Below, in pieces: positions 40,101-55,100 of a stretch of 64,000 nt of DNA. Below the pieces are notes generated by a model. The model ran no database searches, had not been told where the DNA came from, and was given only the letters and a program-made list of their open reading frames with translations. Source of the stretch: Phylloscopus collybita (lineage: Eukaryota > Chordata > Aves > Passeriformes > Phylloscopidae); assembly GCA_027886175.1 (NCBI GenBank), contig JAJNNQ010000013.1, positions 7,273,501 to 7,337,500 on the forward strand. Reading direction: 5' to 3'. Each line of letters opens with the position of its first letter. Within the stretch, counting starts at the first letter, position 1. The translations under genes and the position numbers were made by a program.

Positions 40101-43100
40101 GGTAAAACACTGTTAGGGCACATATTTCCTCTTTTTCCAAGGCCAAGCCATTAGGCTTCAAATGACATTAGGCCAGACAGTCTTTACCATAAGAAAAAGT
40201 CCACTGAATTGGACAGCAAACAAAAAAACACAAGGACTGAAAAAGTGATTCTCTGCATCAGCCAGAAGAGAAAGAATTGGCTGAAGTTACCCACAACAAG
40301 AGGATGGCATGATTTTTTTGGAACTGTGAAATGGATGGGAACATTATGGAGGCACTGAACCTTGCATTTGATGAAGGCAAGAGACACAGTCCAGTGGTAA
40401 GTAAGAACAGTAAATAACAGAATTCCAGGAGGGTAGACAAGCTGCTACTGTTCAGAAAATACAGTTCTATGAAGCTTTGCTCCCTAAGAGCTTATCTGAC
40501 TTGTAGAAGCATCTGTGACAGCTTAGGACACCTGGGAGGGGGGTAAACTGCAGTACTCAAGGTTTGATACTAATTAAGCCAAAAATCCACTACTTATCTT
40601 TCTTAAAGTGTTGGATTTTGCGAATAACAACCCCCTCTCCAGAAACAAAGCACAAGGACTTTCCCTAAGACTCACGCCTATCTTCTCCAGGGCTTCTCAT
40701 TCCTCACCAGATCACTTCTCAAAGCAAGAGGTTATAATCTACCCCAAAACCTCACCAAGAACCATTTCCTTGCTGGCAGAAAACCAGCTAACTGGTTTCT
40801 CACAAAGCATCACATCCTCTGAGAACTGGCCCACTACTGACTAAAGTGAGGAAACATCAGCCCACTGCAACCAATTTAAAGTACTGAACTAGATTTCAAC
40901 TGAAAAAATAAGACTATTTCATATTTAAACCATTAAGCCTCTCTTATCTATCACTTCGCTTTTCCTTCTCCAAGGGCACAGAAGTTGCCTTTTGAACTGG
41001 AACTGTTTAGTTTATTTTGCAAGGATGGTTTCAGAAAACCCTCTGTGGAAGAGGGCTACACTGCACTGTAATTGCTCTACAGAGACTACATGCTTTTAAA
41101 GAGTCAACTACTTATAGCAGAAAATCCAGACGTTTTTAGTAGCACAAATTGGACTTGATTCTTGTAATGGAAATACAAGCTTGTCTCATTAATACTGCAA
41201 TTTACCTTATCTGCCATGGACATTAAATGAGTTACAGTTCTTTTTGAAAGTGACAGAAATATTTCTTTGGCTCAGCCAAGTTCTTTGAACACCACCACTT
41301 GCTATTGACATATTTGGAATTGGTGCTGCTTAACCAATGGCTGTGTAAGTGCTTTGTTCAAATTTTGTATCTTCTTTAGATTACTTAGTGAAAAATAAAC
41401 CCAGTGCTTCCAGTGAGACACATGATCTGTGCCACAAAGAGCAGGAGCCATTCAAAACCTTTGCTAACTCTACAACCAAGCACACAGTAAGACAGATGGG
41501 GACTGTGGTCAATATGTTCCCTGACAAGGCCCTGTTCTCTCACAGGGAGAACCTCCTATCCATAAAGCAGAGGGACTTTTTCCCCCTCAAGGGCACTAAC
41601 TCCCATGAAAGAACACTCTGCAGTGCAAGACAGAGTTTTATGCATATCAAGGAGGAATTGAGCAATTTTCCGACAAGGCACTGTCTGAGTATTTCATCGT
41701 TGCTAGACTGGGCTGGCTGAACATCTGCAGGAGATCTACTGACACTGTGTTTTCCAGCTCGAGTGGAGCAGCTACACAAGGCTCATCACATGCACCACTG
41801 GTCTGTGGTACCAGCAGTGCTGAGTCACACTCTGAAACAGCAGTGACAGGAAAGCTCAAATCAGAGAGAAGAGAGCAAAAGCCTTCAGCAGCAAGGCTGC
41901 CATGTGCATTTTATGGCACTCTGCTCCCCTTGGAGAGGCTGAGTTCTAGAGACAAGCAGTGAGTGGCTCCTTTTACAGCTGATGCACTCAAGCATGGCTG
42001 GGAAATTGTCCAGAGTGATGCAACAAGTCAGCAACAACCAGCAGTGAAACCCAATTTCCTCCCCTCTAACCTACAAAACCTGTGCTTACTCCTCTGGACC
42101 ACAGTCATCCATAAGGAGGGCACTGCACCCAGACAAGCACTGTGTGCAACAGGAACTGAAGTCAGCAGAGGAGAAGAAGAGGAATCCTTCAACAGAAAAA
42201 AAGCCCCAAACTCCATGGAAGGGATAATTAAATTACTGGATCACGGTATGACCTATTTAAGCAAGTTATTTTCCTGCCTGTATTAAATATTAACATCTAA
42301 TTAGATGGGGTCCTCCTCTCAATGTCTTCTCCATGTTAGAGAAATCTGGAAGTGTTGAATTAAAAGCCTTATTCACTCAGCCAACAGTTAAATACAAATA
42401 GTTCAGGAATGATGGGATTTTCAGAGGACAAAAGTAGAAATTTATATCCTTCTAGCTTATTCAGGGGCATTTTGTTAATACATAGTAATAGTATCTGAAC
42501 TTTATTAAACACTACTGACTGAATTGCCATGACCCTAACTGTCCAGCAACTAAAACAACAAAGCAGCTTCACTGAAAAGGCATGCAGAAAACTGTAAAGA
42601 TTTCCTTATGGAAGCTAAAATATGAAAGAAAGAGTTGTGTGAAGCTGGATCATCTTTGCTTAAGAAGCAACTTTACAGTAGGAACTGAAGGTCCCTAATC
42701 ATTAATGCTTTTTTTGTTTACGTTTACAGACTTCACACAGCTTCTTGGTATTTTTACCACTTGAGAGAAGCAGAAAGTATTTGCATAAAAGCAGGTACCA
42801 GTTTGATTTTATGAAACTGGGTTGTCTTCCCTCTCATTACTAGCTTGCTGTTAGGATTCCATGGGATCACACTGTCAAATAGAAGGCAACATGAACTCAG
42901 CAGGAGGGAGGGAGACAATTGAATTCCTTCTGTATTTTTCAAGAAGACAGCAGCCAATTTAGGCCAATTCCCAGGCTTGACCATTACAGTAGCTTTTACT
43001 CACCCAAAGCAAGGAGTGGAAAATTATAAGTATTGTAACTTTAATTAAACAAGATCTGTCACATTTCATATGACTGATCTGATCAAGGCAGGAAATGAGG

Positions 43101-46100
43101 GGTGGAGGGAGAAGAAAAAGCAAAGAGAAATCCATCTAATCACACTTGGCTGAGTTCCAGGATCTTTTCTCTCGAGACTCAGCGTGTTACAACAGAGAGA
43201 TGCCTGCAGAAGAGAACCAGAGTCTGGCAGATGCCAGGCATCTTGAAGACCTTTTCAGGGAGTTGAGAGCAGGACCCCAAACCCAAGAACACCCCCAGCA
43301 GCGAGGTGTGCTGACCGTCAGCGAGGCTATCCCCTTGTGGTAGGATTTGAGGGCTTCGGCGATGCAGGCCAGGGCGGAGCTGCAGCTCTCCTCCTGCAGG
43401 CCCGTCAGGCACTGCTCGGCCTGCGAGAACTCCTTCAGGCTGTTCAGCCAGAAGTAGAAGTGCTCGGAAGCCACCTGAGTCAGCAGGCTTTGGTACAGCT
43501 CTCTGGCCATGTCGTGGTTGCCCTGTAATGACAAAAGCCTTTCTGAAAGGGAATGCGAAAGAAAGGCGGGGATTTCTACAAAACTTAGGCAAATAAACCA
43601 ACAGGAGCACCTCCAGAACTACTCCCGGCTTAAAAACAGAAACGGGGAAATTTTTCCAATGATTTGATCGTGGCAATTCTAACAATAAATGAAAGCACAA
43701 GTGCTTACTTTATAGAACTACCAGGCTTTAAAAAGGTATAGTATTTATTTACACATGATAATTCACTAAGATGAGGAAAAACCATGGACATTTACCTCAT
43801 GTTGTACTAGGGTCTCTGTGTAATTCTAACCCCAACTGTGAATTTACTGAAGGGAAAAGGGGAATGGTGCATTTTTCTTACTTTTTTCACATTGAAGAAA
43901 AAGAACCATACATCACATTCTGAAGAGCAGTCAGACAATACAGATTAGGTATGTGCTCAAAAAAGTGCCAGGACATCACTCACTTCCTTCTCAAATACTT
44001 CAAATGGACAAGAGAAAAAAAAACATTTTGATGGGATGAGTGTCCCAAATGATACATATCTGAATCTGCATTCCAGGGAATCAGGAGAGAAAGTGATTTT
44101 TATTTTTTTTCCCCCATTCACTTCATCCTTCCAAATCCTACAATTTTCCTTATTCCCTTATCCAGTCCAAAGAAATCCCTGGCATTCCTTCAATCACAGG
44201 AAACCATTTTTCTCCAGGTATTTTCACTTACCATCCTGGAAGCCTGCCTGGCTATCCTGTAGGCTGTCCATCCATTGGAGGCATTCTCAAGCTGCTGTTT
44301 GATAACAGTTTTGATTTCTGTGGACAAAGCTTTCTGACTGGAAACAAATATCACTGTGGCAAGAGAAACCTAGTAGAGAGTGGAGGAGTGAGGAAGAAAG
44401 TTATATTTCAGTAACTAAAGAAAAGAAGAAAAAAAAGCCATTTCTGTTTTATTTTGGGCTGAAAACTACATGGATTACATATATATGTATTAACTGCAAA
44501 ACTTCTCAGTCATACATCTTTTAAATAGTTACAGCAATCCAAGTATTTCTTGTAGATAAAAGTAACTTTCATTTAAAGAATCTCTACTCTGCCTTTTAGC
44601 TGAAATATTTCAAATGTTCCAAATAAATTAACAGAAAGCTTGTAATTTCTTTTTTTAAAATTCAAATTCTTTTCCAAGTAGATGTGATGAAAGCATCTTC
44701 CTCTCTTACAGTATATTAAGTCATTTGCCTCAGAGCACCCTATATAAATGGAGCTAGCTGCCATTTGGCCTTTAACCACTACTTTAGAGAGACCCCAATA
44801 ATTTCCATAGCCAGGCTTGCCTAAGCAGTGCCATCTGCTGGAAAATCTAATGGAATACACTGCATAGTACAGCTCTAGGAGGTATTTCTACACTGAACAT
44901 ACAGAGTCAGAAGTTAAAATTGGAAATAGTGGCTACAGACTGGCACGTAAACCTGGACATATAACATGTAACAAGACATAAAACAAATGTCTTAGCTGCC
45001 TTTTAAAATACAATCCATCCACAATTGTCTATACAGACTTTATCCATCAAAGGAGGTCTTACCAAGAGTTCCTGCTTTTTATCTGTGGCAGATTGTCCAA
45101 TTAATTTATAGAGGTCCATTAGGTCTCCTAGCATCCCATCTGCCAGGACAGGCAGCTGCATGGCAATGGCTGCTAGGCAGTGGCACATGAGGATCCTGGC
45201 ATTGTCCTGGGCACTGTGCAGCTGTGTCAGCAGGGACTCCACCACCGACTGGCTCAGGTGAGGGCGGCACTTCACCAGCTTCACCATGCAAGTCAGCGTG
45301 ATCTGCAACTCACACAATCCACAGGTGCCATCAGCACAGTGTCTTCAAAACCAAAAAGGCCAGGCACACTTACTTAGCTGCAAGCAGGACTGCAGAAATA
45401 CAGATCTGCTATTTTCAGAACTATGCATTCTACAAAAGATGGGATTTTTCTAAGAGCCCAAGCCTTTGTCCCCAAGCTACCAGCACAAAAACACATGAAA
45501 AATTCAAGAAACATTAGTAGTCTCTCACACCACCAACCTTTAAAGTAAATAACTAGAAAAATTACTGGTAGCTTCTGAAGTGGGAAAATAAGAATAATAA
45601 TTTATAAAAATGTGGTAATAATGTACATTGAACTTCCATCTCCAAAAACCAAGTTCTCTCCAAGACTTTGTCCTCCAGCGATACCTCCATCCAATGTTCA
45701 TGTTTTATTACAGCTGGTCCTCTGAGAGGAATGCTCCCTGCCACCTGCAACAACCCTCTTATCCTAGAGCTGAGAGGAGCTCTATTATAGCTATGCTCAG
45801 TTTCTCTGCTGCTCTGAACTCTGATTATTGGCAAACCAGAAAAATCTTCTTTTCCCTCCAGTCTGTTATGCTTCCACCAGAAAGGATCTGGTGCACACCA
45901 GCCTCTCTGTTATACAAGCTGTTATTATAACTTACAGCTGTGAAGGAGAACACAACAGTAATGTCACCTTTAAGGTTGCCTGAGCTCCTGGGCTGTCATC
46001 TTGACTACAGAGAACAAGAAGAGCTTCTAAGCCAAAAACTGCATCTTGCTCCAAAGGCAGAAGATCTACAAAAGGAAAAAGAGTTAGTTTGTTCCCTCTT

Positions 46101-49100
46101 CTGTTCTCTGACCATAGCTGGTGTAATGCTTGCACTGCTGTTGCAGTCATGACAATTAAAAATCTTCCTAACACTTCTGCTTTGCCTTACTTCGATGAGA
46201 AACAATTCTGCCATTCCATGTCTTAGGTAACTATTCAGCAGCCACACTGACACTTGCAAAGCATGCATAAATCTTGGGACTAAGACTTCTAAATGCCCTG
46301 TTATTATTTTGCAAGAGACTTTGTGCAAAGGGCTTTCAAAGGTTGACCAACAATTCACTAATCTTACAGCAAAGGTGAAACAAGCATTCATTTAGCACAA
46401 GTTCTACTGCGTGCAGTAATTTCCTCTGAATGAGACAAAGATGGAACCTTCCCAACCATTCATAAAACCATACAGAGTCTTCCCTGGTAGATTATAGTCC
46501 CCACTCTCCCTAACCAGCATGAGGGATCAGACAGATTTACAGCCAGGTTCACAGACAGGACGAGTTAATACGTGTTAAGTGCATAAGCCTGACTGTAAAC
46601 AGAGCCACTTGCTGCCCTTGCTCCCCCTTACCTTTTTCCTGGCAGGAGGCTGATATGTTGGTCAGAATTCTCACTCCATGAGCTGCAATGCCACGGTTAT
46701 TATGGTAACAGCACTCCTGTGCTAGTTTCACCAAATCAAATGACCTTGCAGTTGTAGCTGCTGCTCCTAAATAGAAGCAAAGGCAAATGGAACATAACAC
46801 TGCACAGCCCATAAATATATCACAGATCTGTAAGTACATTTCTGTAAAAAAACTCATACTGATGTAGGGTTTTTCCTTATGTTTAAACAATAGCACGAAA
46901 GTATTTTTTCTCTCTTCAGACAAAACCAGAGACTCTCTCATTCTTGAACACTACACAAGTTAGACACATGAGAAAGAACATTTGGACCTAAAGGTTGATG
47001 CTTCAGGACTCAGAGAACTATTGCCTTAAGAAATATTATGTCTGATTAAAAAAAGCTGGAGAGTCTATTAATTATTAAGCCATGCCAGAATGACTGAAGA
47101 GGATGTACTATTTTTTTTTTCCATTTCTGCTGCCCACGTTTTTGAGCTCATAACACTCATTAGGGCAGTCTGGCTTTCAAGAAGAAAAAAGAAAAGAGTG
47201 TGATCATAATTTTGAGAACAAGATACCTTGAATCACTTTTAAATGTCTACCCTTTTTCTACAATTTCTCCAGAATACTGTCACAAAGCAGAAAGGTTCAC
47301 CTGGTAGTGCTGTAGGGCAGGCCCACAAGGGTGGAAGAGTAACATGCCAGCCCACTCTTACATCATGAAGCCTCCCTGCTACTCAAAAATTATGCAAATC
47401 CATGGTTTCAAAGCCTCTTAAGCAGAATGCAGGTCAGCCACTTGAGAGGCAATATATTTTTTCACAAAATGAAGAAAACTTAATGACCCAAAGGCAAAAG
47501 CTTTTTTCATATACCACAGTACCCAGAAAACCATCATTAGTCGTGACTGTACAGTGTCCCATTTTAAGTTTACCTACGATGAACACAATCTGACTCTCAG
47601 CATTCTTAAGTTCAAAAACAGTTTTAGAAAATGCTACAAAGTGTTTTGATGAAACTGATCATCAGCAGAAAACCAAGCTATTAAAATGCCAACGGTCTAA
47701 CCCAGTTTTCTTACCTGGAGCACTGCTGAAGTACTGTTTAATGGCAATGGTCCCTGATAAGGTGGAAAGAACAGATAACATGCCCATCTTCAGGCTGTCA
47801 TAAGGAGTGTTAAGAGCAGATTCACAGAGTGCCTAAAAATCAGCAGGAAAATAAACAGAGGTAAGAGAGGTAAGGTCCCATGAGCTATCTGTATGAAAAA
47901 TTTAGTTGCACTTCTCTGAGAAGTCTTAAGAATCAAGATTTTCCTACAGAAAATACGGCACTAAAATCAAAACTCAAGTCCTCAAGCAGCTGGTTTAGAG
48001 GACTGAGGATGTGGCTTGCAGAAAAGTGGCAGTGGGTCCTCTATGCTAGAAAGCATCAATTTTAAGTCATTCATTAATTAAAAATCAGTGGCAAAAGTAT
48101 TAACTGGTCTCATTGATCCAATATTATAAAAGGATTTAAGAAAGTTTCAGGCACGTTGATTATTTTGCATTGTAACAATCTGCAAAGTTTAATATAAAAA
48201 TACACCTCTGAAGAGCAAGGTTTCAAGTGCCATTTCCTTTAGCAGTATTGGTGCCCAACAGGAGTTTAAGAGTCTTGATAAATAAATTAAGGTGTATTTT
48301 ATGCTTGAACTCATTTGTAGTAGAACTCCAGTCTTACTTTTGTGCCTTTTGCCAGATCTTATCACAGGCCTTATTGCATTTAGGTTTGAATAACTCTTAA
48401 AACGCACATTGTTCTCAATTCCCTATGCCAACATTACCCACAATTTAGTCATTCACTGATTTTTTAGTCAACAGGAGGGATAGTAGCATGAGACATAAAT
48501 AGAAAATATAAGTATATTCTGCTTGAGAATGTGCCAAAACTGATTGACAGAGAGCCAGTAACAGAATAAGGAAAAACAACACAATTAGTTCCACAGAACA
48601 TAAAAAACCCCCACAGTGTTCTTATCAGGCATATGTATTGGGCAAGGGTTAAACTCTAAATATATCTGTGATTTGTACCAATTAGTATTTTGCTAATTCA
48701 CTGAATAGAATGGCATCAACAGACAGAGGAAGATCTAATGATTGGGGTAGATAATGGGTCTCGATGTCTCCCAAGACACTGATGTTTTACTCCAGTGCTG
48801 TCAGATCAGCTCTCAGGGCACTTCTGAAACAGTAACCATGAAGACTGCCAGGAGCAAAGAGGACTTGGCAGGATGGACTGCTCTAGGCAGCAACAGCTCC
48901 TGAAGCTGATGTCTAGAAATCAGTGAAGCCTCCACAGCGCAGAGACCAAACTTCCCAGCTGACCTACACAGGACACACTTAGAATGCTACAGAAACTAAC
49001 CAATTATGAAGAATAAAGCAGTTCACTAAAGCAAATATCTCTGCACACTCCAAATCATCATCTCCAAGAACTAGGGACAAAGCAGAACATGCTTTATTTT

Positions 49101-52100
49101 CACATGACTGTTAACAAAAATTTGCATAGTTTTTTCTCCCAGCTGCCTTATGCTCCAACAGCACAGAAGTAAAGTAGCTTCCAAGAGTAACAAAAGCAAA
49201 ATAAAAATGACCCAGGAAAAAGCAGAATTGTAACACTGTGCCATTAAGTTCTTGAAATATTTCCTTTCCCATTAATGTAAACAGAATTTATTTTCCATAG
49301 TCATTTCTACCAGAAAAAGGGAAAGGAGAAAAAATTCATATGCGACTGGGACTGAAAGAGGGCAGCAATAATACCTACAATATTAGTTCCCCCAAATAGC
49401 ACAGGTTCACTATAAACACAATCTCATTGGTACAACCAGAGTCACAAGGCTACTATTGAAAAAAACCCATTAATTCTAAGAAATGAAATCAAAATTCCAT
49501 TCAAGTCCCTTCAAGTACACCTCACTAGATGACAAATCCCAGAGGCTCTGTTTTGTACCAGAGCACTGGTGTGTATTCATTGTGGTAACATCAGTGTAAA
49601 CGTTCAGCTCTCACATCAGATGGAAAAGCTACTTCCTCAATGTACAAAGGCCTCCTACATTGCACATGCCTTCCCTCAGTAGTAACTCTTCAACTTTAGT
49701 CCTTGAGTGTCAACTTATCGAGCTGAAGACATTCTATGACCTGCTCATTAATACCTGGCTAGTCTGCTTGGCAGAGTAACCTAATTTAAGGGTATGGAGA
49801 GCACATTACTCCTTTCTTCACCTCCCAAATTGTTCCTCTGGAAACAATCCTACAACTCCTTGGGAAGTTTCATAATAAACTTTAGTTTACAAACCGTACA
49901 GACCTGAATATTTTCTCTGCTCCACGTATGTGGTGTCTTGTTGGCCAACAACCTCAAATCCTGGATTGCAAGCCTCTTCACGGCCTTCCGGGGGTCATTT
50001 TTCAAGTACTGCAACAAAAGTTGAATCTGCAAGAAAATAAATTCATTGTTTAAGAGTGATGCTACTAGAAGGAAGTATTCTCAAAAGCACCCAGGAAGAA
50101 ATGTTGAGTACACCGAGCCAAAACTAACTTGAAAAAGTATGAACATGCCAGCCATGGTTTTAGTCTCCATCCCCACCCTGGCTACATCAGTTTTATGCAG
50201 TATTGGCTGTTGTGCTGCAGAAATACAGCCTAAATCTCCATGTTTACTGCCATTAAGAAAATAAAAGCAGCCCATGAAGTCCTCTAATGTTGTTTCAGTA
50301 GACTTAGATTCAGTACCATCAGAAGCATCATCTGAAATACACAAGTGAGCCACAGCAGAGAGTTTCAGACAGATCAATGCTATTATCTAACAGCCACAGA
50401 CATCAGCCTTGCACAGCTGTGCAGGGCTGAAAGAAAGCAAATAGATTTTTGTGACTCCTTTATAAGGATTCACTGGATGAGTCTCAAGTGTCACTGTGTT
50501 TAGACCTGCTCTATAAATCACATCCACAAAGCTCATTATCAGAGCTAAAAAGCATTGCCGTTTTCCATCACTGCCTTCCCATTACTTGGTTTATAGTCCT
50601 GAATTTAATCAACCGATTGAAATTCCTCAAAGTTCCCCAAGAAATACACTTTAAATGCATCCTATGCTACTGAAATATTCATGTGCTTGCATGACAGAAA
50701 GGCAAAGGGTACACCCACAACCCAAGACAATACGCAGAAGTGCAAAGTGAAGCCTGGCTTCCATAGGCAAGTTGAAGTCCTTTCAGAAAAAGTCAGGGTG
50801 TTTATTCTCCTGCATGCTGATCTATCCTTGTTGATTTAAATCCCTGATTCAGAAAAAGACATGTTATGAACTGTAAAAAAGGTATAGTATGTTTGATACA
50901 GTCACCTGGAAATAGAACAGAAAAGGCAAAAAATATGAAAGCAGCAGCAGCTTTCAGGGTATTCTTCCTCAACAGCACACAGGAGCAACCAACCCATCAC
51001 AGCCATCAGCGTTTATTTTGGTCAGCAGGCAGAATCTGAGTGTTTTTAAAATGTATTTTGTACTTCAAGAGGAAGACATGCCTTAGGAAGAGTTACCTGC
51101 TTGGGAATGTCAACCAAAGAAGAAGCAGCAAGCAGAGTAAAGGTGTGCAGGGTGACAATGACCATCTTGGTGGAGGGGTAGGATGTCACCAGCTGCTGCA
51201 GCAGCTGCCGGGAGCTGGAGGCCAAGCTGGCATCGTGGTGCATGTGCTGCAGAATAGGGATCAACTTCAGCTTCAAGTCCACAGGTGTGGCCAAGCCTGC
51301 AATAAGGAAAGAAACACAGCCAGAGTCAGTCCTTGGGCTGGCTTTTTTTGGCAGTTCTGAGGCACAGAGTGTGTCTGGATTGCTACCACTGCTGAAAGAA
51401 GATTGTGCAAATACCTGCTTCAAATAACTCACGTTCCAGCTAGATGGGAAATGAAAGCACTATCAAGCACTTTCATGGTTGTTTGAGAAAGCTGCTCCTT
51501 GCTTCACTGCAGGTAACACACAAACTAACTCCTCTGAAGCAACCTATGGGAGTCTATGCAAGTTTATTCATCACACTATAGATGGGCTTTTATTCTGTTC
51601 TAAACAGGTGCTTTGAAAACTTAAATTTTAGAAGGATTTAAGATAACTGGACAGATTACTGGCCAGCTAATTTAAAAACTGGAATAATCTAAGGGCAACA
51701 GCATTCTGATATCTAATATGTAAATATGAATAATAAAGAATTCTCAGAGAAATTAAAACTTTTCCTCTTTATCATTCAACATACACACGTACCTTGAATC
51801 ATCTCGCTGATTTTATTACATATTCCGACAGCAAAATCCCTGTGGAGAAAACAAAGTACCAGGTGAAATGAAAAATAAAAAGTAATCAAAATTAAAAAAA
51901 AAAAAATTGACTGAACTACGAAACACTATGTTTTAACAATTAAAAGTTACACAGGAAAGTGCCTGCCAAAACCTGTCTTTTCAGAACCCCTGCACACGGG
52001 CGTGGCCAAATGAGAAAATGAAAGCTTTCAAAAACCGACAAGCAACACTTCATTTTGCTAATGTAATTTCTGTAAAATAATTCACGATTAAAGCTGCTAT

Positions 52101-55100
52101 TCCAGTTCTCAATCTCATACTTAAGCTTTCCATTTTAGAAAAATAAAATCTGCTGCATTTATATTCAGATTTCCTTACATCATTATTGCACATATTTGTT
52201 TTGCTATAAAGGACAGCACAACAGGAAACAGTAAGGTTTGTGAATGTCAGTGTCAATGGAGTTTCCATTCTCTGTAATATGAAAAAGTGAAAAAAGAATA
52301 GTTCTTACTTAGATTGTGCAGAAAAGTTGGCAGCAGCAAATATAGCAGCTTCGACTTCCACGTTATCATGGGAATCCAAACTCTGGCGAATGCTGTGATG
52401 TGCATTCTTCCTTTCTGGGATGATAGATGCCATGCTGCCCAACATCCTACAGAAATAAATCACAGCAAAATCAGGAAGAACATGAAGAAATGATGAGACC
52501 AAATAAAAATGTAAAAAGACTGGTTAAAAGGCTACGTTTATATAAATAAGTGCTCTTTCATGACTATTACAGAAACAAATGCTAGAAGCAAGCACGTAAT
52601 TAAATGTAACAGATTTTGTTGTGTGGGTTGTGTCAGTGGTTTGATAAAAGTTTAATTACATTTTGATACCTTTTAGCTTGAAATTGTCACAGTGAGGAAC
52701 TTACCAAAACCTCTTCTAAATTACAGCATTCACTATGGCATGATTTATTCCCAACACCTTTCACTGATGTAAGAAAAGATTATTAGTGAAAAAGTGCAAC
52801 ACTTTCTGTGTAACTGCTAAAAAAGTAGCAGATCAACCTATACTTTGCCAAAAATATTTCAAAGATACCTTTCAGGTATCTTTAGCATAATCCAATTAAA
52901 AGAAGAATGTAGGATTTATACTGATGGTAATTTTAGCAAGAGTTCTGTGGAAATATTTACATAGTCCTCTAGCAATAAAATTCCACAAAGTTTTGTTTAA
53001 GCAGCTCTTTTTTTCAACACGTTCTTCATTATTGACACTATTCAAGGAGAACAAAAATAAGTCAACAGAGGAGTTTAAACTGAAACTGCTTAACCAACAG
53101 CTATTTTAACATTTTATTTGATTTATCCTAAGAATTTATTAGTAATTTAAGTATTTTTGCAAACTGAGAGGAATTCTGGAAATTGTAGCAGTCTGTGAAG
53201 ATAACCCTCAATGCCAGTCAGCAACTGCAATCTTATATTACAACACTGAGCAGGAACTACAAAAAACCATGCAGATATATTGTATTTAGAGATTTCTGAG
53301 ACACCAGGGCATGAAAGCATTATCTCAAATGAAACATTGAAAGAAAAAAGAAATGGCCATATGACCTAATCAATCAAAGCCCTGATAATGCCTCCCATCT
53401 CCCAGTAGTGAAATCTGTAACAGTTCTAGATAGAGGTACAAAAAGAACATAAAGAGAGAAAGAAAAGTGCTCTCTTCACATTTGAATTCACCTGCACAGG
53501 GGCTGGGGAATGCAGTTATGAGGATCATGTTGGACAGCATTAGAGACAGAGATACCAAACCAGCAGGACAGTGACATGAAAGACAGATGAATTTGTTTTC
53601 CCACTTGATTCCCAAAAGTTCAAAGCTATCGATAATATAACAGCATTGATCAGAAGTTACTGATCAGAGATCAACTAGCAGTTCTAACTAGGACAAGGCT
53701 GAATGAAAAATGGGTGCAAGCATGACAACGTTCATGTAAGTTCTGGTTACAAATTAACAAAAAGTATTTTGACACAAAAGGAAGCACTTTCACTTGGTCT
53801 AAATGTATCCTAGGCAAGATGTGATATATGGCACATAGCTATGGTCTGGGTTAGGCATACAAAAGATTCAGTTTTCTTCTCTGGTGTACACAAAATTTCA
53901 ACACTGCTTTGCCTGGGACCATCCACAAAATTCTGGCCACGATAAGTGGTTAATAACCTTGTTCTTGTTATCACCAATCCTTATCATTCACACCTTTTAA
54001 AGACAGATGTCTTTGCTTTTAACTCTATGAGCAATGTATAAAAAGCCTCCTTTATTTCACTCATAGTATCACAGAATGGCTGGGTTGGAAGAGACTTTAA
54101 AGACCATCCAGTTCCAAACCCCTTGCCATGGGCATGGACACCTTCCATTAGACCAGGTTGCTCAAAAGCCCCATCCAACCTGGCCTTGAACACCTGCACA
54201 GATGAGGCACCCGTACCTTCTCTGGGCAACCAGTTCCAGTGATTCAGCACACTCATAACAAAGATCTTCTTTTTTCCAAATACCTTATCTAAACTTACTC
54301 CCTTTCAGTTTGAAGCTGTTCCCCCTTGTCCTGTCACTACAGGCTCTTGTAAAAAGTCCCTTTCCATCTTTCTCATAAGCTCCCCTTCAGGTGCTGGGAG
54401 GCCACAGTTGGGTCACCCCATGCCCTTCTCTTCTCCAGGCTGAACAATCCCAATTCTCCCAGCCTTTCCTCACAGGAGAGGTGCTCCATCCCTTTAACAA
54501 TCTGGGCTGCCTCCTCTGGACTCCCTCACACAGGTCTGTGTCCTTGCTGTGCTGAGAACCCCAGAGCTGGACACAGCTCTGCAGGAGGGGTCTCACCAGA
54601 GGGGAGCAGAGAGGCAGAATCCCCTTCCTTGGCCTGCTGCCCAGACTCCTTTTGGTGTAGCCCAGGACACGTTTGGCTTTCTGGGCTGCCAGTGCACGTG
54701 GCTGGGTCATGTCCAGCTTTTCATCCACCAGCACGCCCAAGGTCTTCTGGGCAGGGCTGCTCTTGGTCTGTTCATTGCCCAGCCTGAATCAACACCAGGG
54801 TTTGCCCTGGCCCAGATGGAACAACTTGCACCTGGTCCTGTTATTCCAGGTGAGCACATTGAGAGTTACCTACAGGTTTGAAGCAAATCAGAACCATCCA
54901 TCAGATTTGAAGTAAATCAGGATCATTCACGCCATACGTACCGGAGTGTAATAGCCCGAGCAACAGGATCATTGCTGTGGATTACTGAGAAAATTCTCTT
55001 GACAAATTCATCCACATTTAGGATCTTCTCTAAGTGCTTCTCACTCTGCTGAGTAACTTTCAGCACACACAGCCTCAGGAAGTTGTTCCTGTTAGAAAAC

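Noticed and set aside
54387..54881. Frames of 110-117 codons in INTS7 intron 3
   Set aside because: CR1 ORF2 remnant (minus) and its antisense shadow (plus).
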